NCBI GenBank assembly: GCA_018985235.1
Contig: JADGIG010000126.1
Location: 1 to 17,034 of the forward strand
Direction: 5' to 3'
DNA: 17,034 bases
Origin: Sanchytrium tribonematis
Lineage: Eukaryota; Sanchytriomycota; Sanchytriomycetes; Sanchytriales; Sanchytriaceae
The notes under the pieces were generated by a model. The model was given only the letters and a program-made list of their open reading frames with translations. It made no database searches and was not told the origin of the DNA. Made by a program: the position numbers and the translations under genes. Positions 6,736 through 13,889 of the stretch are shown here, piece by piece; position 1 is the stretch's first letter, and every line of letters begins with the position of its first letter.

Positions 6736-7040
6736 TACAATGGAAATCATATTGTGATTCAAAAATCTAATAGTCATTTATGTTCAGAAAACACCATTGT
6801 CTACAGATCACTGAGAGTCCCACATCTCATTATTTCTTCATGAATCCCATTCCAACATCCAATTTATCTGATTTTATCACATTCACAGTTTACCGTAAAA
6901 GATTGCGAGTGCATTTATTTGCAATGAAGATCCAAATCGTCATTTATTTACAAATTGTCCAGAAGGTCAGTATCCCAATGAATGCGCAGGCTCTGGCTAA
7001 AATTCACTATGTCACTTTAAAAATTAAAATCAATATTGAT
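6736..7040. other. Gene-poor spacer with relic sequence shared with 8773-9099
   Basis: 6737-6792 (ACAATGGAAATCATATTGTG onward) and 6980-7018 (GCGCAGGC, CTAT, ACTTT) match 8773-8828 and 9061-9099, in the same order, with unalignable sequence between. No coherent gene is seen. One 6920-6950 frame reads CNEDPNRHLF, resembling the CNE-PN-SF block of the LOR genes, so the stretch may be a dead LOR fragment; this is weak. Confidence 0.35.
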
Positions 7041-7615
7041 TTATTCGCGGATTGCCTTTTGAGTTAAATATGGAGATGAAGACTATTCTGTAGAATGAAA
7101 TGCTTTTATTTCTGCAGTATTGAAATAGTAGCAAATTTGTCCTATAACGGATTTGAGGCCGGATCGAGGATCCTGTCAGAAACATTATATTCACTCATTC
7201 TGGAAAGTTCATTAACGGTATTAATTGTTCTTCATAAGATTGAGGTCTATCAACGAAAAAGATACTTGCAAAATCCTTTAATAACGATCTGATTTGAATT
7301 GGAAAATTACCAAACGCATACATGATACTAGCACAGATTCTGGGATCCTTTGCATACATTGAACAGTAATATAATGCATTCACAGCCCATCGCAAATTTT
7401 AAGTCAAAAGTAGAGTTTTTAAGTGATTTCTCGTAGTACTTTTTCATCGATTGCAATTCAACTTTTGTTTCATCACCAGTGGCAATGTGGAAAAGGATCT
7501 TGCTACTCTGCATCTTCCCATTGAGAATTTGATCGGGCAAACCGTTCTTCACTAGGATGCACTATATCATTAGCAGTACCTTCAAAATTTTCTTCCGCTG
7601 TATTTTTGAGCGTAT
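7041..7615 (-). pseudogene. Broken copy of the 10402-11103 secreted gene
   Basis: This stretch follows the 10402-11103 gene base for base in long runs: same end (TTATTCGC-GATTGCC), CAGTATTGAAATA, CCAAACGCATAC, CACAGATTCTGGGATCC and CATCTTCCCATTG. Against that gene it lacks about 75 bp (near 7303, removing the segment around FGRFDAEFTQNEV) and about 18 bp (near 7391), and its surviving frames (about 7195-7395 and 7328-7552) are offset. Similarity stops near 7615, before the signal peptide; neither an ATG with MLIA nor the promoter cassette is found. It is therefore a dead duplicate lying between cassette copies A and B. Confidence 0.8.
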
Positions 7616-7714
7616 TAATGATTAAAACTGGACAACAACCTAATATATATCTAATGACTCAACAAAGTAGGATTCATTAAAATAAATTTATTCAGCTTCT
7701 TTCTCCAGTTGCTC

Positions 7715-8608
7715 TCATTTGACAACTTGAAATTCAAAATTTTGTAATTCTTCAGGCATCCATGTTTTCACTGATTCACTCTTATAAAAATCAATAAATT
7801 TGTCCTCTATTGGATAAGCCCTATAATGTTGACTCAATTGATCAATCATAAATCTCAAATCCACATTGTAGTGCTTTGCAATGCACTCAATCACATGAAT
7901 TTGATACAATTCAGATCGGGGTCTAACTGCATAAAACCATTTAGCCATATTCTTTAAAAATGCAGATAGTTGTCCATTAATCAAGGTTTTGTAGACAGTG
8001 TACATGACCTCGTGATAAATCTTGTCTTGCGGTGAATCAGTTCCAAGAGTTTTAAAAGATTGAAACAGAGTTTTGCAAATACTATCCAAATTTCCCGTTT
8101 CCAGCCATTCTTTAGCGATAAATGGATTATTCTCAATTTTAAAATCAATCCATTCTGCTAAATAAAACAATGAATTAATTGTCCATGCAGGGTCTATTCT
8201 CAGTATATTGTTTTGAAACATTTCAAGATCAGAGTCAAATAATTCAAAATATTTCATATGAATAACTTCATTTGAGTAGCGCTTCACACTGTATCTCATG
8301 CTTAATAATTTATGAGCATTTTCAAGATTGGTCAATGAACCTACTTTCAATAATGGTTTTTCTGCTACAAATGTTTGTGAATTCACCCAATCATCTTGAA
8401 CATCCTGATCATATTGAGTGCTGGCGTAAAATTCAATGACTTTGAACTTTGAGACAGGTTCATATTTAGTTTTATAGTGAGAATTAGCTGGGTTTACTTC
8501 GCCAAACCACGGCGGAACCTTGAGAGATGAATCCATTGTAGGCCAACCGTTATCACCTTCCTCAGCTCTTTTAAGTAATCCAAATACTCCAAAGAATGCG
8601 ATCAACAT
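7715..8608 (-). CDS. Secreted helical protein, MLIA-cassette family
   Basis: 297 aa starting MLIAFFGVFGLLKRAEEGDN. The short hydrophobic N-terminus followed by KRAEE is shared with the gene at 10402. Family marks in the mature part: PANS (40-43, the P-[SA]-N-[SQ] motif near residue 40), KYFELFD (119-125), DPAW (139-142) followed by an aromatic helix, YHEVM (198-202), and FYAVRP (225-230) matching the FV-RP motif of relatives. Predicted mostly helical, with few Cys. No known domain recognised. Probably secreted or luminal; function unknown. It stops with TGA, and AATAAA follows about 30 nt later, farther than in most neighbours. Confidence 0.8.
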   Translation of the reverse strand: MLIAFFGVFGLLKRAEEGDNGWPTMDSSLKVPPWFGEVNPANSHYKTKYEPVSKFKVIEFYASTQYDQDVQDDWVNSQTFVAEKPLLKVGSLTNLENAHKLLSMRYSVKRYSNEVIHMKYFELFDSDLEMFQNNILRIDPAWTINSLFYLAEWIDFKIENNPFIAKEWLETGNLDSICKTLFQSFKTLGTDSPQDKIYHEVMYTVYKTLINGQLSAFLKNMAKWFYAVRPRSELYQIHVIECIAKHYNVDLRFMIDQLSQHYRAYPIEDKFIDFYKSESVKTWMPEELQNFEFQVVK

Positions 8609-8774
8609 GGGGGAGTAACGTCATCTCGCTTAAATACAATTTGGGGGATCATGTGGTCGTACAATTACTCTCCTATTTAGCAATTAAGCAAGATGATTGG
8701 CTATCTTATATTGAAACATTGTGATCTGTGCGTATCTATTTTTCGATTTGTGGGGTATCGCACATGTTGATCAC
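8609..8774 (-). promoter_or_regulatory. Conserved promoter cassette, copy B
   Basis: Same block as copy A: ATCATGTGGTCGTAC, GATTGG (8695-8700), TTATATTGAAACA, and the inverted repeat TGTGCG (8727-8732) / CGCACA (8759-8764), again 26 bp apart. The match to copy A continues about 55 bp farther than it does to copies C and D. Confidence 0.75.
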
Positions 8775-9162
8775 AATGGAAATCATATTGTGATTCAAAA
8801 ATCAAATAGTCATTCATGTTCAGAAAACACAATCTATCTACAACTTGTCCAAAAAAAGTACCCCAAAATGGTAATAGATTATAAGCACCATTCTACTTTC
8901 GTATTAATAAAGTATCCATTTAAGACTCAAAATTCAAAAGATGCGTAATCATCAATGTGGGTCTCAAATTGGCAGATTTGAAATCTAATTTCTAAAGAGT
9001 GGCTTTAAGAATTGAAAATGAAATCGAATTCGGATGTTGCAATTGTGAATTGTTGACAAGGAATACGCAGGCATTGATTAATATTTGCTATTTTACTTTG
9101 ATTTGAATAAATATCCACCATGTTGAAACAATTGACATTTCATGTAATCACCCGTTTAATAC
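8775..9162. other. Gene-poor spacer, second copy of the relic sequence
   Basis: 8773-8828 and 9061-9099 match 6737-6792 and 6980-7018. An open frame on the plus strand to 8948 has no ATG of its own at the right place and begins inside the promoter cassette, so I do not call it a gene. Nothing else recognised. Confidence 0.4.
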
Positions 9163-10197
9163 TTAATCATTTATTTCATAAACTGGATCCACAGGTCCGG
9201 TGTAAGCAGGAGGATCAATATTCGTTGTCAATGCGTGTCCTCCTAGTGTGGCGAAATACTTTTGAAATTTGTCTTCGAATTGAGAATTTAGCTCTTTAAC
9301 AATAAAATTTTCAATTTGATTTTTTGGAACAATTAATTTTCCAATTTGATATTCTGGGGCATTCAAATAATCAAATTTTAATTCAAATTTCTCTTCTAGA
9401 AATCCCTGTAATTCGTCTCTATTTTTCTCATATGCTAATGAAAATGCCTTGCTATTCATCTTTTGTAAATAGGCCTCACGCAATTTCATAATTGCTTTAA
9501 TTCCAATAGATTTAGCTGTATTTAAATTATTAACATATTTCAAAGTTAGTTGTGTGATGACTTTTTCTTGCTCTGCCAAATTTTTAGGTCTATTCTTGAC
9601 GAAATTATCATTAAAGCTCATTAACAAGTCTGAAAGGACTTCAGGTCTATTCTCGATTACATAATTATATAAATCAACCATCACATCCAAATAAACACCA
9701 TATTGAGAGAAACCATCCCCTAATGAATTCAAAGCATCAAAATAAGCATACATGATTTTGCCTAGAGTGCCATATTCTGCCCATACTGTAAGATCCACTT
9801 TCTCCCCGTCATCTGTTACTCTTTTAATTAAGAACATTCTCAAATAATATGGCAAATTTAATACCCATCCAGGATTCTTTTTTGAGATCTCAGCCATTGG
9901 AAACTTGGCTTCTTGAAATGCATTATTATACATCTGAGTTCTAGAATTGTGATTTACCTTGTAATTATGATTCTTTGCCCTTTTCAATAAACTTTTAAGT
10001 TTTTCTTCGGCTACTTTCGAATCCACAATGTTTGCACTTGGATCAAAGACTCTGTTTTTGGTGCCAAACCAATTTGATTTATACTGATTTGAAGGAAGTA
10101 CATTGCTAATGAAATGACTCGGTGGTTCAATTGTGCCATCAACTTTTGCCTTAGTACTTTTAGGCAATCCAAATACTGCTAGTAATGCGATCAACAT
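9163..10197 (-). CDS. Secreted helical protein, largest MLIA-cassette member
   Basis: 344 aa from the ATG at 10195-10197. The frame is open upstream to 10272, but that part is the conserved promoter and begins without ATG, so the inner start is used; it gives MLIALLAVFGLPKS, nearly the same as the gene at 10402. Motifs: PSNQ (35-38), NPGW (108-111) followed by LPYYL, YLDVMVDLY (169-177) and FVKNRP (199-204). The last 140 residues extend beyond its relatives, mostly charged helix ending in a Pro-rich tail (PPAYTGPVDP). No known domain recognised; secretion inferred. On the minus strand AATAAATGATTAA places the poly(A)-type hexamer just before its TAA stop. Confidence 0.8.
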   Translation of the reverse strand: MLIALLAVFGLPKSTKAKVDGTIEPPSHFISNVLPSNQYKSNWFGTKNRVFDPSANIVDSKVAEEKLKSLLKRAKNHNYKVNHNSRTQMYNNAFQEAKFPMAEISKKNPGWVLNLPYYLRMFLIKRVTDDGEKVDLTVWAEYGTLGKIMYAYFDALNSLGDGFSQYGVYLDVMVDLYNYVIENRPEVLSDLLMSFNDNFVKNRPKNLAEQEKVITQLTLKYVNNLNTAKSIGIKAIMKLREAYLQKMNSKAFSLAYEKNRDELQGFLEEKFELKFDYLNAPEYQIGKLIVPKNQIENFIVKELNSQFEDKFQKYFATLGGHALTTNIDPPAYTGPVDPVYEIND

Positions 10198-10360
10198 GGG
10201 AAGTACTGTCATCTCTCTTACGTAGCAATTTGGGGGATCATGTGGTCGTACAATTACTCTCCTGAATAGCAATTAAGCCAGATGATTGGCTATTTTATAT
10301 TGAAACAGTCTGATCTGTGCGTATCTATTTTTCGATTTGTGGGGTATCGCACATGTTGAT
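10198..10360 (-). promoter_or_regulatory. Conserved promoter cassette, copy C
   Basis: ATCATGTGGTCGTAC, GATTGG (10284-10289), TTATATTGAAACA, and the inverted repeat TGTGCG (10316-10321) / CGCACA (10348-10353) with the same 26-bp gap. Similarity to copies A and B stops at ACATGTTGAT, near 10360. Confidence 0.75.
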
Positions 10361-10400
10361 CTTTGAATAAACAATCAGTCAATATTAAAATTAATATTAA

Positions 10401-10406
10401 TTTATT
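10401..10406 (-). terminator. AATAAA overlapping the stop of the 10402 gene
   Basis: On the minus strand the gene ends GCGAATAAATT: the TAA stop is inside AATAAA. The mRNA could have almost no 3' UTR beyond the cleavage distance. Confidence 0.55.
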
Positions 10407-11103
10407 CGCTGATTGCCTCTTGAGTCAATTTTGGAGGATAGTATGCTCTTACTTCAGCAGTATTGAAATACTGAGTTGCAAATTTGTCCTTGAAATCGGG
10501 GTTGAGACCATTGAGGATCCTCTCAGAAATTGTATATTCATTCATTCTGGCAAGTTTATCAATGGCATTAATTTGTTCTTCATAAGATTGAGGTCTTTCT
10601 ACGAAAAAGACCCTTGCAAAATCCTTTAATAATGATTTGATTTGAATTGGAAGATTTCGAAAATGTTCAAACATCTCTATCATTACTTTAAAATAAACTT
10701 CATTTTGAGTAAATTCGGCATCAAATCTACCAAACGCATACACGATACTAGCACAGATTCTGGGATCCCTTGCATAAATTGAACAGTAATATAATGCATT
10801 TACAGCCCATGCTTTATCGTTTTGCATCGCAAATTCTAAGTTGAAAGTAGAAATTTCAAATGATTTCTTGTAGTACTTTTTCATCGATTCAAAATTTGTT
10901 AGATCACGTGTGGCCATGTTGAACAGCATCTTACTGTTTTCATCCTTTTCTTTAGAGAAACTTTTATCTGCATCTTCCCATTGCGAATTTGATGGTGCTA
11001 ACCATCCTTCTCTAGGATGCACTAATTCATCAGTTGTACCTGGAAACTTTTCTTCCTCGGCTCTTTTAAACAATCCAAATACTGCTAGTAATGCGATCAA
11101 CAT
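10402..11103 (-). CDS. Secreted helical protein, MLIA-cassette family
   Basis: 233 aa starting MLIALLAVFGLFKRAEEEKF. Motifs in order: PSNS (37-40), MKKYYKKSFE (74-83), DKAW (96-99) followed by VNALYYC, YFKVMIEMF (137-145) and FFVERP (166-171), then a helical tail with YPPKLTQ. This is the intact parent or sister of the broken copy at 7041-7615. The signal peptide is shared with the 9163 gene (MLIALLAVFGL), while the KRAEE extension is shared with the 7715 gene, suggesting mixing of N-terminal segments between copies. No known domain recognised. Intergenic distance to the next gene upstream holds cassette copy D. Confidence 0.8.
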   Translation of the reverse strand: MLIALLAVFGLFKRAEEEKFPGTTDELVHPREGWLAPSNSQWEDADKSFSKEKDENSKMLFNMATRDLTNFESMKKYYKKSFEISTFNLEFAMQNDKAWAVNALYYCSIYARDPRICASIVYAFGRFDAEFTQNEVYFKVMIEMFEHFRNLPIQIKSLLKDFARVFFVERPQSYEEQINAIDKLARMNEYTISERILNGLNPDFKDKFATQYFNTAEVRAYYPPKLTQEAISE

Positions 11104-11270
11104 GGGGAAGTAACGTCATCTCGCTTAAATACAAATTTGGGGGGTCATGTGGTCATACAATTACTCTCCTATTTCGCAATTAAGCAAGATGATTGGCTAT
11201 TTTATATTGAAACAATGTGATCTGTGCGTATCTATTTTTCGATTTGTGGGGTATCGCACATGTTGATCAC
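11104..11270 (-). promoter_or_regulatory. Conserved promoter cassette, copy D
   Basis: TCATGTGGTCATAC, GATTGG (11191-11196), TTATATTGAAACA, and the inverted repeat TGTGCG (11223-11228) / CGCACA (11255-11260), 26 bp apart. It is closest to copy B in its middle part (CTCCTATTT, CAATTAAGCAAGATGATTGG). Confidence 0.75.
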
Positions 11271-11305
11271 AATATCCACTGTCATTTTCAATCAATTTGC
11301 AATCA

Positions 11306-11311
11306 TTTATT
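11306..11311 (-). terminator. AATAAA overlapping the stop of the FAD-protein gene
   Basis: Minus strand reads CTTTAATAAATGATTG: AATAAA overlaps the TAA stop at 11310-11312 by two bases. Confidence 0.5.
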
Positions 11312-12203
11312 AAAGACTAGACACAATTTGATCCCCAACGAGTGAAAATGTGTAATATCCGGGTGATTGATTACTAAATCCAATTCCAGTGCCATAAATC
11401 ACAAATTGATCAAATCGATACTCAAAATCCTTTGTTTTTGACCATTGGATGGGTTGGTTTTGATAAATAGTGTGTGGGAACCCATTAGATTCGAATCCAG
11501 CAGCCATAATAATCACATCAGATGCTACAAATTGGAAATCAGTCAATTTGGTGTATTTGTGAATAATGGTGAACGAAATACACATGGCTTTACGTAGATT
11601 TCTTTGGATCCATTCTGATGTGGCACCATCACCAACAATGTACATACGATGGCATAATTGAAGATTTTCAACTAATTTTGGATAATTTAATGCTTCGTAC
11701 ATATTTAAGACGGTTGCATTGCCAATGCGTGCTTTTAATTCATTTGAGATGGGTCTGGGATGTCCACCACTTGCCATGAATACCTTGCTGCATTTATATT
11801 TATGATTTAAGATATATTGGTCTTTTTTGATGATTTGCATTTCTGAAATGTGTGCTTTTATTTTTGAGAATTTACGGGATTTGGACATGTAATCATGCAT
11901 TTCCAATGTCATATTGACTAAATGACCTAGTGATGGTAACCCATAGTCATTCATGATGCGATCATACGCATGAATCATATTTGGCTTTAATTTCAATTTT
12001 TGACCGTATAATCCATAATAATAATTGGCTGCATTGCTGCTATACGATTTGAATTTGGATATTTCACCACCTTGAAATTTAGAATCAAATAAATACATGC
12101 TGGATTTTGGATATTTTTGAGTCAATTGCCACGCCAAAGTCGTCCCAGATGGACCAGCACCAACAACGCATAATGTAGATGTGATAACAGCAATCAACAA
12201 CAT
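11310..12203 (-). CDS. Small FAD/NAD(P)-binding oxidoreductase (FMO-like)
   Basis: 297 aa. CVVGAGPSG (12-20) is the FAD-binding GxGxxG strand-turn, with an acidic residue ending strand 2 (LFD, D40) and GGE just after. VFMASGGHPRP (141-151) fits the middle A-T/S-G segment, YIVGDGATSEW (188-198) a second nucleotide-binding turn, and VIIMAAGF (230-237) the A-(T)-G-F motif of flavin monooxygenases and pyridine-nucleotide disulfide oxidoreductases. It is short against the roughly 450-500 aa of classical FMOs. The FAD strand follows directly after MLLIAVITST, so the N-terminus could double as a signal peptide; cytosolic is the other option. Substrate unknown. The second turn has SEW where G would be usual. 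Confidence 0.75.
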   Translation of the reverse strand: MLLIAVITSTLCVVGAGPSGTTLAWQLTQKYPKSSMYLFDSKFQGGEISKFKSYSSNAANYYYGLYGQKLKLKPNMIHAYDRIMNDYGLPSLGHLVNMTLEMHDYMSKSRKFSKIKAHISEMQIIKKDQYILNHKYKCSKVFMASGGHPRPISNELKARIGNATVLNMYEALNYPKLVENLQLCHRMYIVGDGATSEWIQRNLRKAMCISFTIIHKYTKLTDFQFVASDVIIMAAGFESNGFPHTIYQNQPIQWSKTKDFEYRFDQFVIYGTGIGFSNQSPGYYTFSLVGDQIVSSL

Positions 12204-12317
12204 TTAATCAATTAGCAGATTAACAACATTCTTATTAAATAGAAGTATATGTCGTCATTTTAAAGCCACAAAATGCCATGGCGTCATTTTTGGCAATTGT
12301 TAAATTTTGCCATTTAT

Positions 12318-12989
12318 TTATTTAAAAATGGGCTGTCTACACATGGGACATGAATAATCACCGTCACGAGTCAAACACCATTCTTTTAAACATGCTTTAT
12401 GGAATTCATGCTTGCAATTTGTCCGTATAGCGACAGATTCATCACCCCACTCATAATTTTCAAAACAAATGCAACATGGTTCTTTCATTGCCAGTATCTC
12501 ATAATCATGTCCAATAGTAAAATATCCGTCTATATCTGATGATTCATCTACCATTTGCCAATAATCTACAATTGGGTATGAAATTATAATACTATCCAAA
12601 TCTAAAGATGCTTCACTTTGATTTTTAGAGGCGTAATAGCGAGTCATCAAGTAAATCGCACATAGTATGAAATTTAACGAGAATACACTACCAATAATGA
12701 TGATGACAAGTGGATTGTAGACATAACAGGACCAAGTTACAATCAAACCCAATAAATTCAAAAACATGAAAATATGACATTTCTTGTATTTGTGCCATGC
12801 TCTACTCAATTCATACAAATCTACTTCTTCAGCAAATATTCGAAAGTAGTAAATAAACAAAAACCATGCGAAAAAGGACCCCATTCCAATGCCCATAAAC
12901 ATTAATGTCGTATACGCTGTTGCCGTATAGCTTAATACTGTCAATATTATAATAAATATCAATCCCACGATATTGCGAACAGATAGCAT
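12318..12989 (-). CDS. Four-TM RING-H2 protein, probable membrane E3 ubiquitin ligase
   Basis: 223 aa. Four hydrophobic segments (about 7-28, 32-50, 72-90, 94-114) are followed by a linker rich in D and S, then a C-terminal RING-H2 finger: C172-x2-C175, C192-x-H194-x2-H197-x2-C200, C214-x2-C217, with W204 after the sixth ligand as in E2-binding RINGs. All eight zinc ligands are present, so E3 ligase activity at an endomembrane is a fair inference. The last residues PMCRQPIF are typical. TM segments 3-4 resemble the small protein at 13885. It is divergent from the gene at 13213, with CCAAT-type boxes (CCAATTGG near 13031) in the shared spacer. AATAAA overlaps the first base of the stop. Confidence 0.9.
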   Translation of the reverse strand: MLSVRNIVGLIFIIILTVLSYTATAYTTLMFMGIGMGSFFAWFLFIYYFRIFAEEVDLYELSRAWHKYKKCHIFMFLNLLGLIVTWSCYVYNPLVIIIIGSVFSLNFILCAIYLMTRYYASKNQSEASLDLDSIIISYPIVDYWQMVDESSDIDGYFTIGHDYEILAMKEPCCICFENYEWGDESVAIRTNCKHEFHKACLKEWCLTRDGDYSCPMCRQPIFK

Positions 12990-13212
12990 GCACTAGATTG
13001 GAGCAGTGATGGCTTATTTAATCAAATATTGACCAATTGGAAAATATCCAATCGGAATAAAGTTTGCAACATGCGCATCTCCCTGAAAAATCAGATGGTA
13101 TCTGCATTCTCTAGAGTATTCTTTAAATGCAATAATGGATATTGGTATGCAAGATGCAATATTCTGAATTATTTTGAATATCATTCATAAATTGATTTAC
13201 TTTGTCAAAGAA
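12990..13212. promoter_or_regulatory. Shared divergent spacer with CCAAT boxes
   Basis: About 220 bp between divergent ATGs. The RING side holds GATTGG next to its start, the palindrome CCAATTGG near 13031 and CCAATCGG near 13048; the other side is A/T-rich with no clear box. No RNA gene recognised. Confidence 0.4.
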
Positions 13213-13488
13213 ATGCCAAAGTCTCGACCATCTGGCAGACCCAAAAAAATTCATGAAAAAGAAATTGAATCAGACCAGCTCAAGAAGCTGAGAGAAATTA
13301 CAACCAAATCCACTTCTTTAGTTGAAAAAGGTTCACAGCTCGCAACAGAAAATATAGATGAATTTAAAGAACCAGTAACTAGAAAGAATGTACCCAAAGT
13401 GACTAGAAAAGCTGGTGAGAAACTTGTAAAGCCTTTACAAGTTAGTAAAGGAAGGCGCATCCTCAATTCATATTCAAAATATTACTAA
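13213..13488 (+). CDS. Small basic protein with AT-hook-like motif
   Basis: 91 aa from the ATG at 13213, the first that gives MPKSRPSGRPKKIHEKE; the frame is open to 13174 with another Met, giving a hydrophobic 13-residue lead that could be real but fits less well. RPSGRPKK has the GRP core of an AT hook flanked by basic residues, typical of minor-groove binding. The rest is Lys-rich, polar and probably helical or disordered, ending YSKYY. A chromatin or nuclear role is plausible from composition, not shown. No relatives recognised. AATAAA lies about 25 nt after the TAA stop. Confidence 0.55.
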   Translation: MPKSRPSGRPKKIHEKEIESDQLKKLREITTKSTSLVEKGSQLATENIDEFKEPVTRKNVPKVTRKAGEKLVKPLQVSKGRRILNSYSKYY

Positions 13489-13559
13489 TTTGGTCAAAGA
13501 CAAAAACGATTAAATAAAATTAGTAAAGCAATCGTCTTCATGAGCAACTTCTGACGTCT

Positions 13560-13600
13560 CCCAATCATTTTTTTGACGACACGACGCCCCTCATATATAA
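13560..13600 (+). promoter_or_regulatory. CCAAT box plus TATA box before the 13625 gene
   Basis: CCAATCA (13561-13567) follows a CRE-like TGACGTC, and TATATAA (13594-13600) lies 24 nt before the ATG. This is the cleanest CCAAT-TATA-ATG arrangement in the window. Confidence 0.5.
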
Positions 13601-13624
13601 TCTATCCCTCATCAATCACTTTGA

Positions 13625-13882
13625 ATGAGAGATTTGTGTCATTTATATCTGTTTGATAGTGAATACGAAAATGAGACTATAATACGATTGGTAGATGAAG
13701 AAGCAAGTCGCATTGAAATGAGAATTAAAAAGCGCAATGAAAGGAAAAAAAGAAGAAGGAAAATTTGGGATGAAAAGATGAAAGAGAATTGTATCCAAAC
13801 ATTAAAAAAAGCTGCCAATTTAAGACGAAAAAACGAAATTAAATTAGCAAGACTCTTTAAATTGTTGGAAAAATACAAATAA
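13625..13882 (+). CDS. Small highly charged helical protein
   Basis: 85 aa. After MRDLCHLYLFDSEYENETI it is nearly one long charged helix, with a strongly basic run around residues 34-46 (KKRNERKKRRRKIW) that could act as a nuclear localisation or RNA/DNA-binding patch. No domain recognised. A CCAAT and TATA box directly upstream and an AATAAA overlapping its stop argue for a real gene. It is convergent with the 13885 gene, with only 2 bp between the two stop codons, so the transcripts must overlap. The hydrophobic antisense frame across it is the mirror of Lys/Glu-rich codons and is not called. Confidence 0.6.
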   Translation: MRDLCHLYLFDSEYENETIIRLVDEEASRIEMRIKKRNERKKRRRKIWDEKMKENCIQTLKKAANLRRKNEIKLARLFKLLEKYK

Positions 13883-13889
13883 ATTTACT
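13878..13889. terminator. Back-to-back poly(A)-type signals of convergent genes
   Basis: AATAAA (plus strand, 13878-13883) contains the stop of the 13625 gene, and AGTAAA (minus strand, 13884-13889) contains the stop of the 13885 gene. The two signals abut. Confidence 0.5.

Noticed and set aside
6780-7067. Plus-strand frame of 95 codons
   Set aside because: Runs through relic sequence into the tail of the broken secreted gene; not conserved in the matching spacer.
8721-8948. Plus-strand frame in the spacer after cassette B
   Set aside because: Begins inside the promoter cassette without an ATG and is not kept in the matching copy A spacer.
10198-10272. 25-residue extension of the 9163 gene
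   Set aside because: It is translation of the conserved promoter cassette and begins at a TTG codon; the ATG at 10197 matches relatives.
6573-11270. CRISPR array or transposon from the repeated 160-bp blocks
   Set aside because: Copies are about 0.9-2 kb apart, each joined to a gene start, with no short spacers, terminal repeats or transposase.
13639-13878. Hydrophobic antisense frame over the 13625 gene
   Set aside because: Mirror image of Lys/Glu/Arg codons; the plus-strand gene has CCAAT, TATA and poly(A)-type signals.
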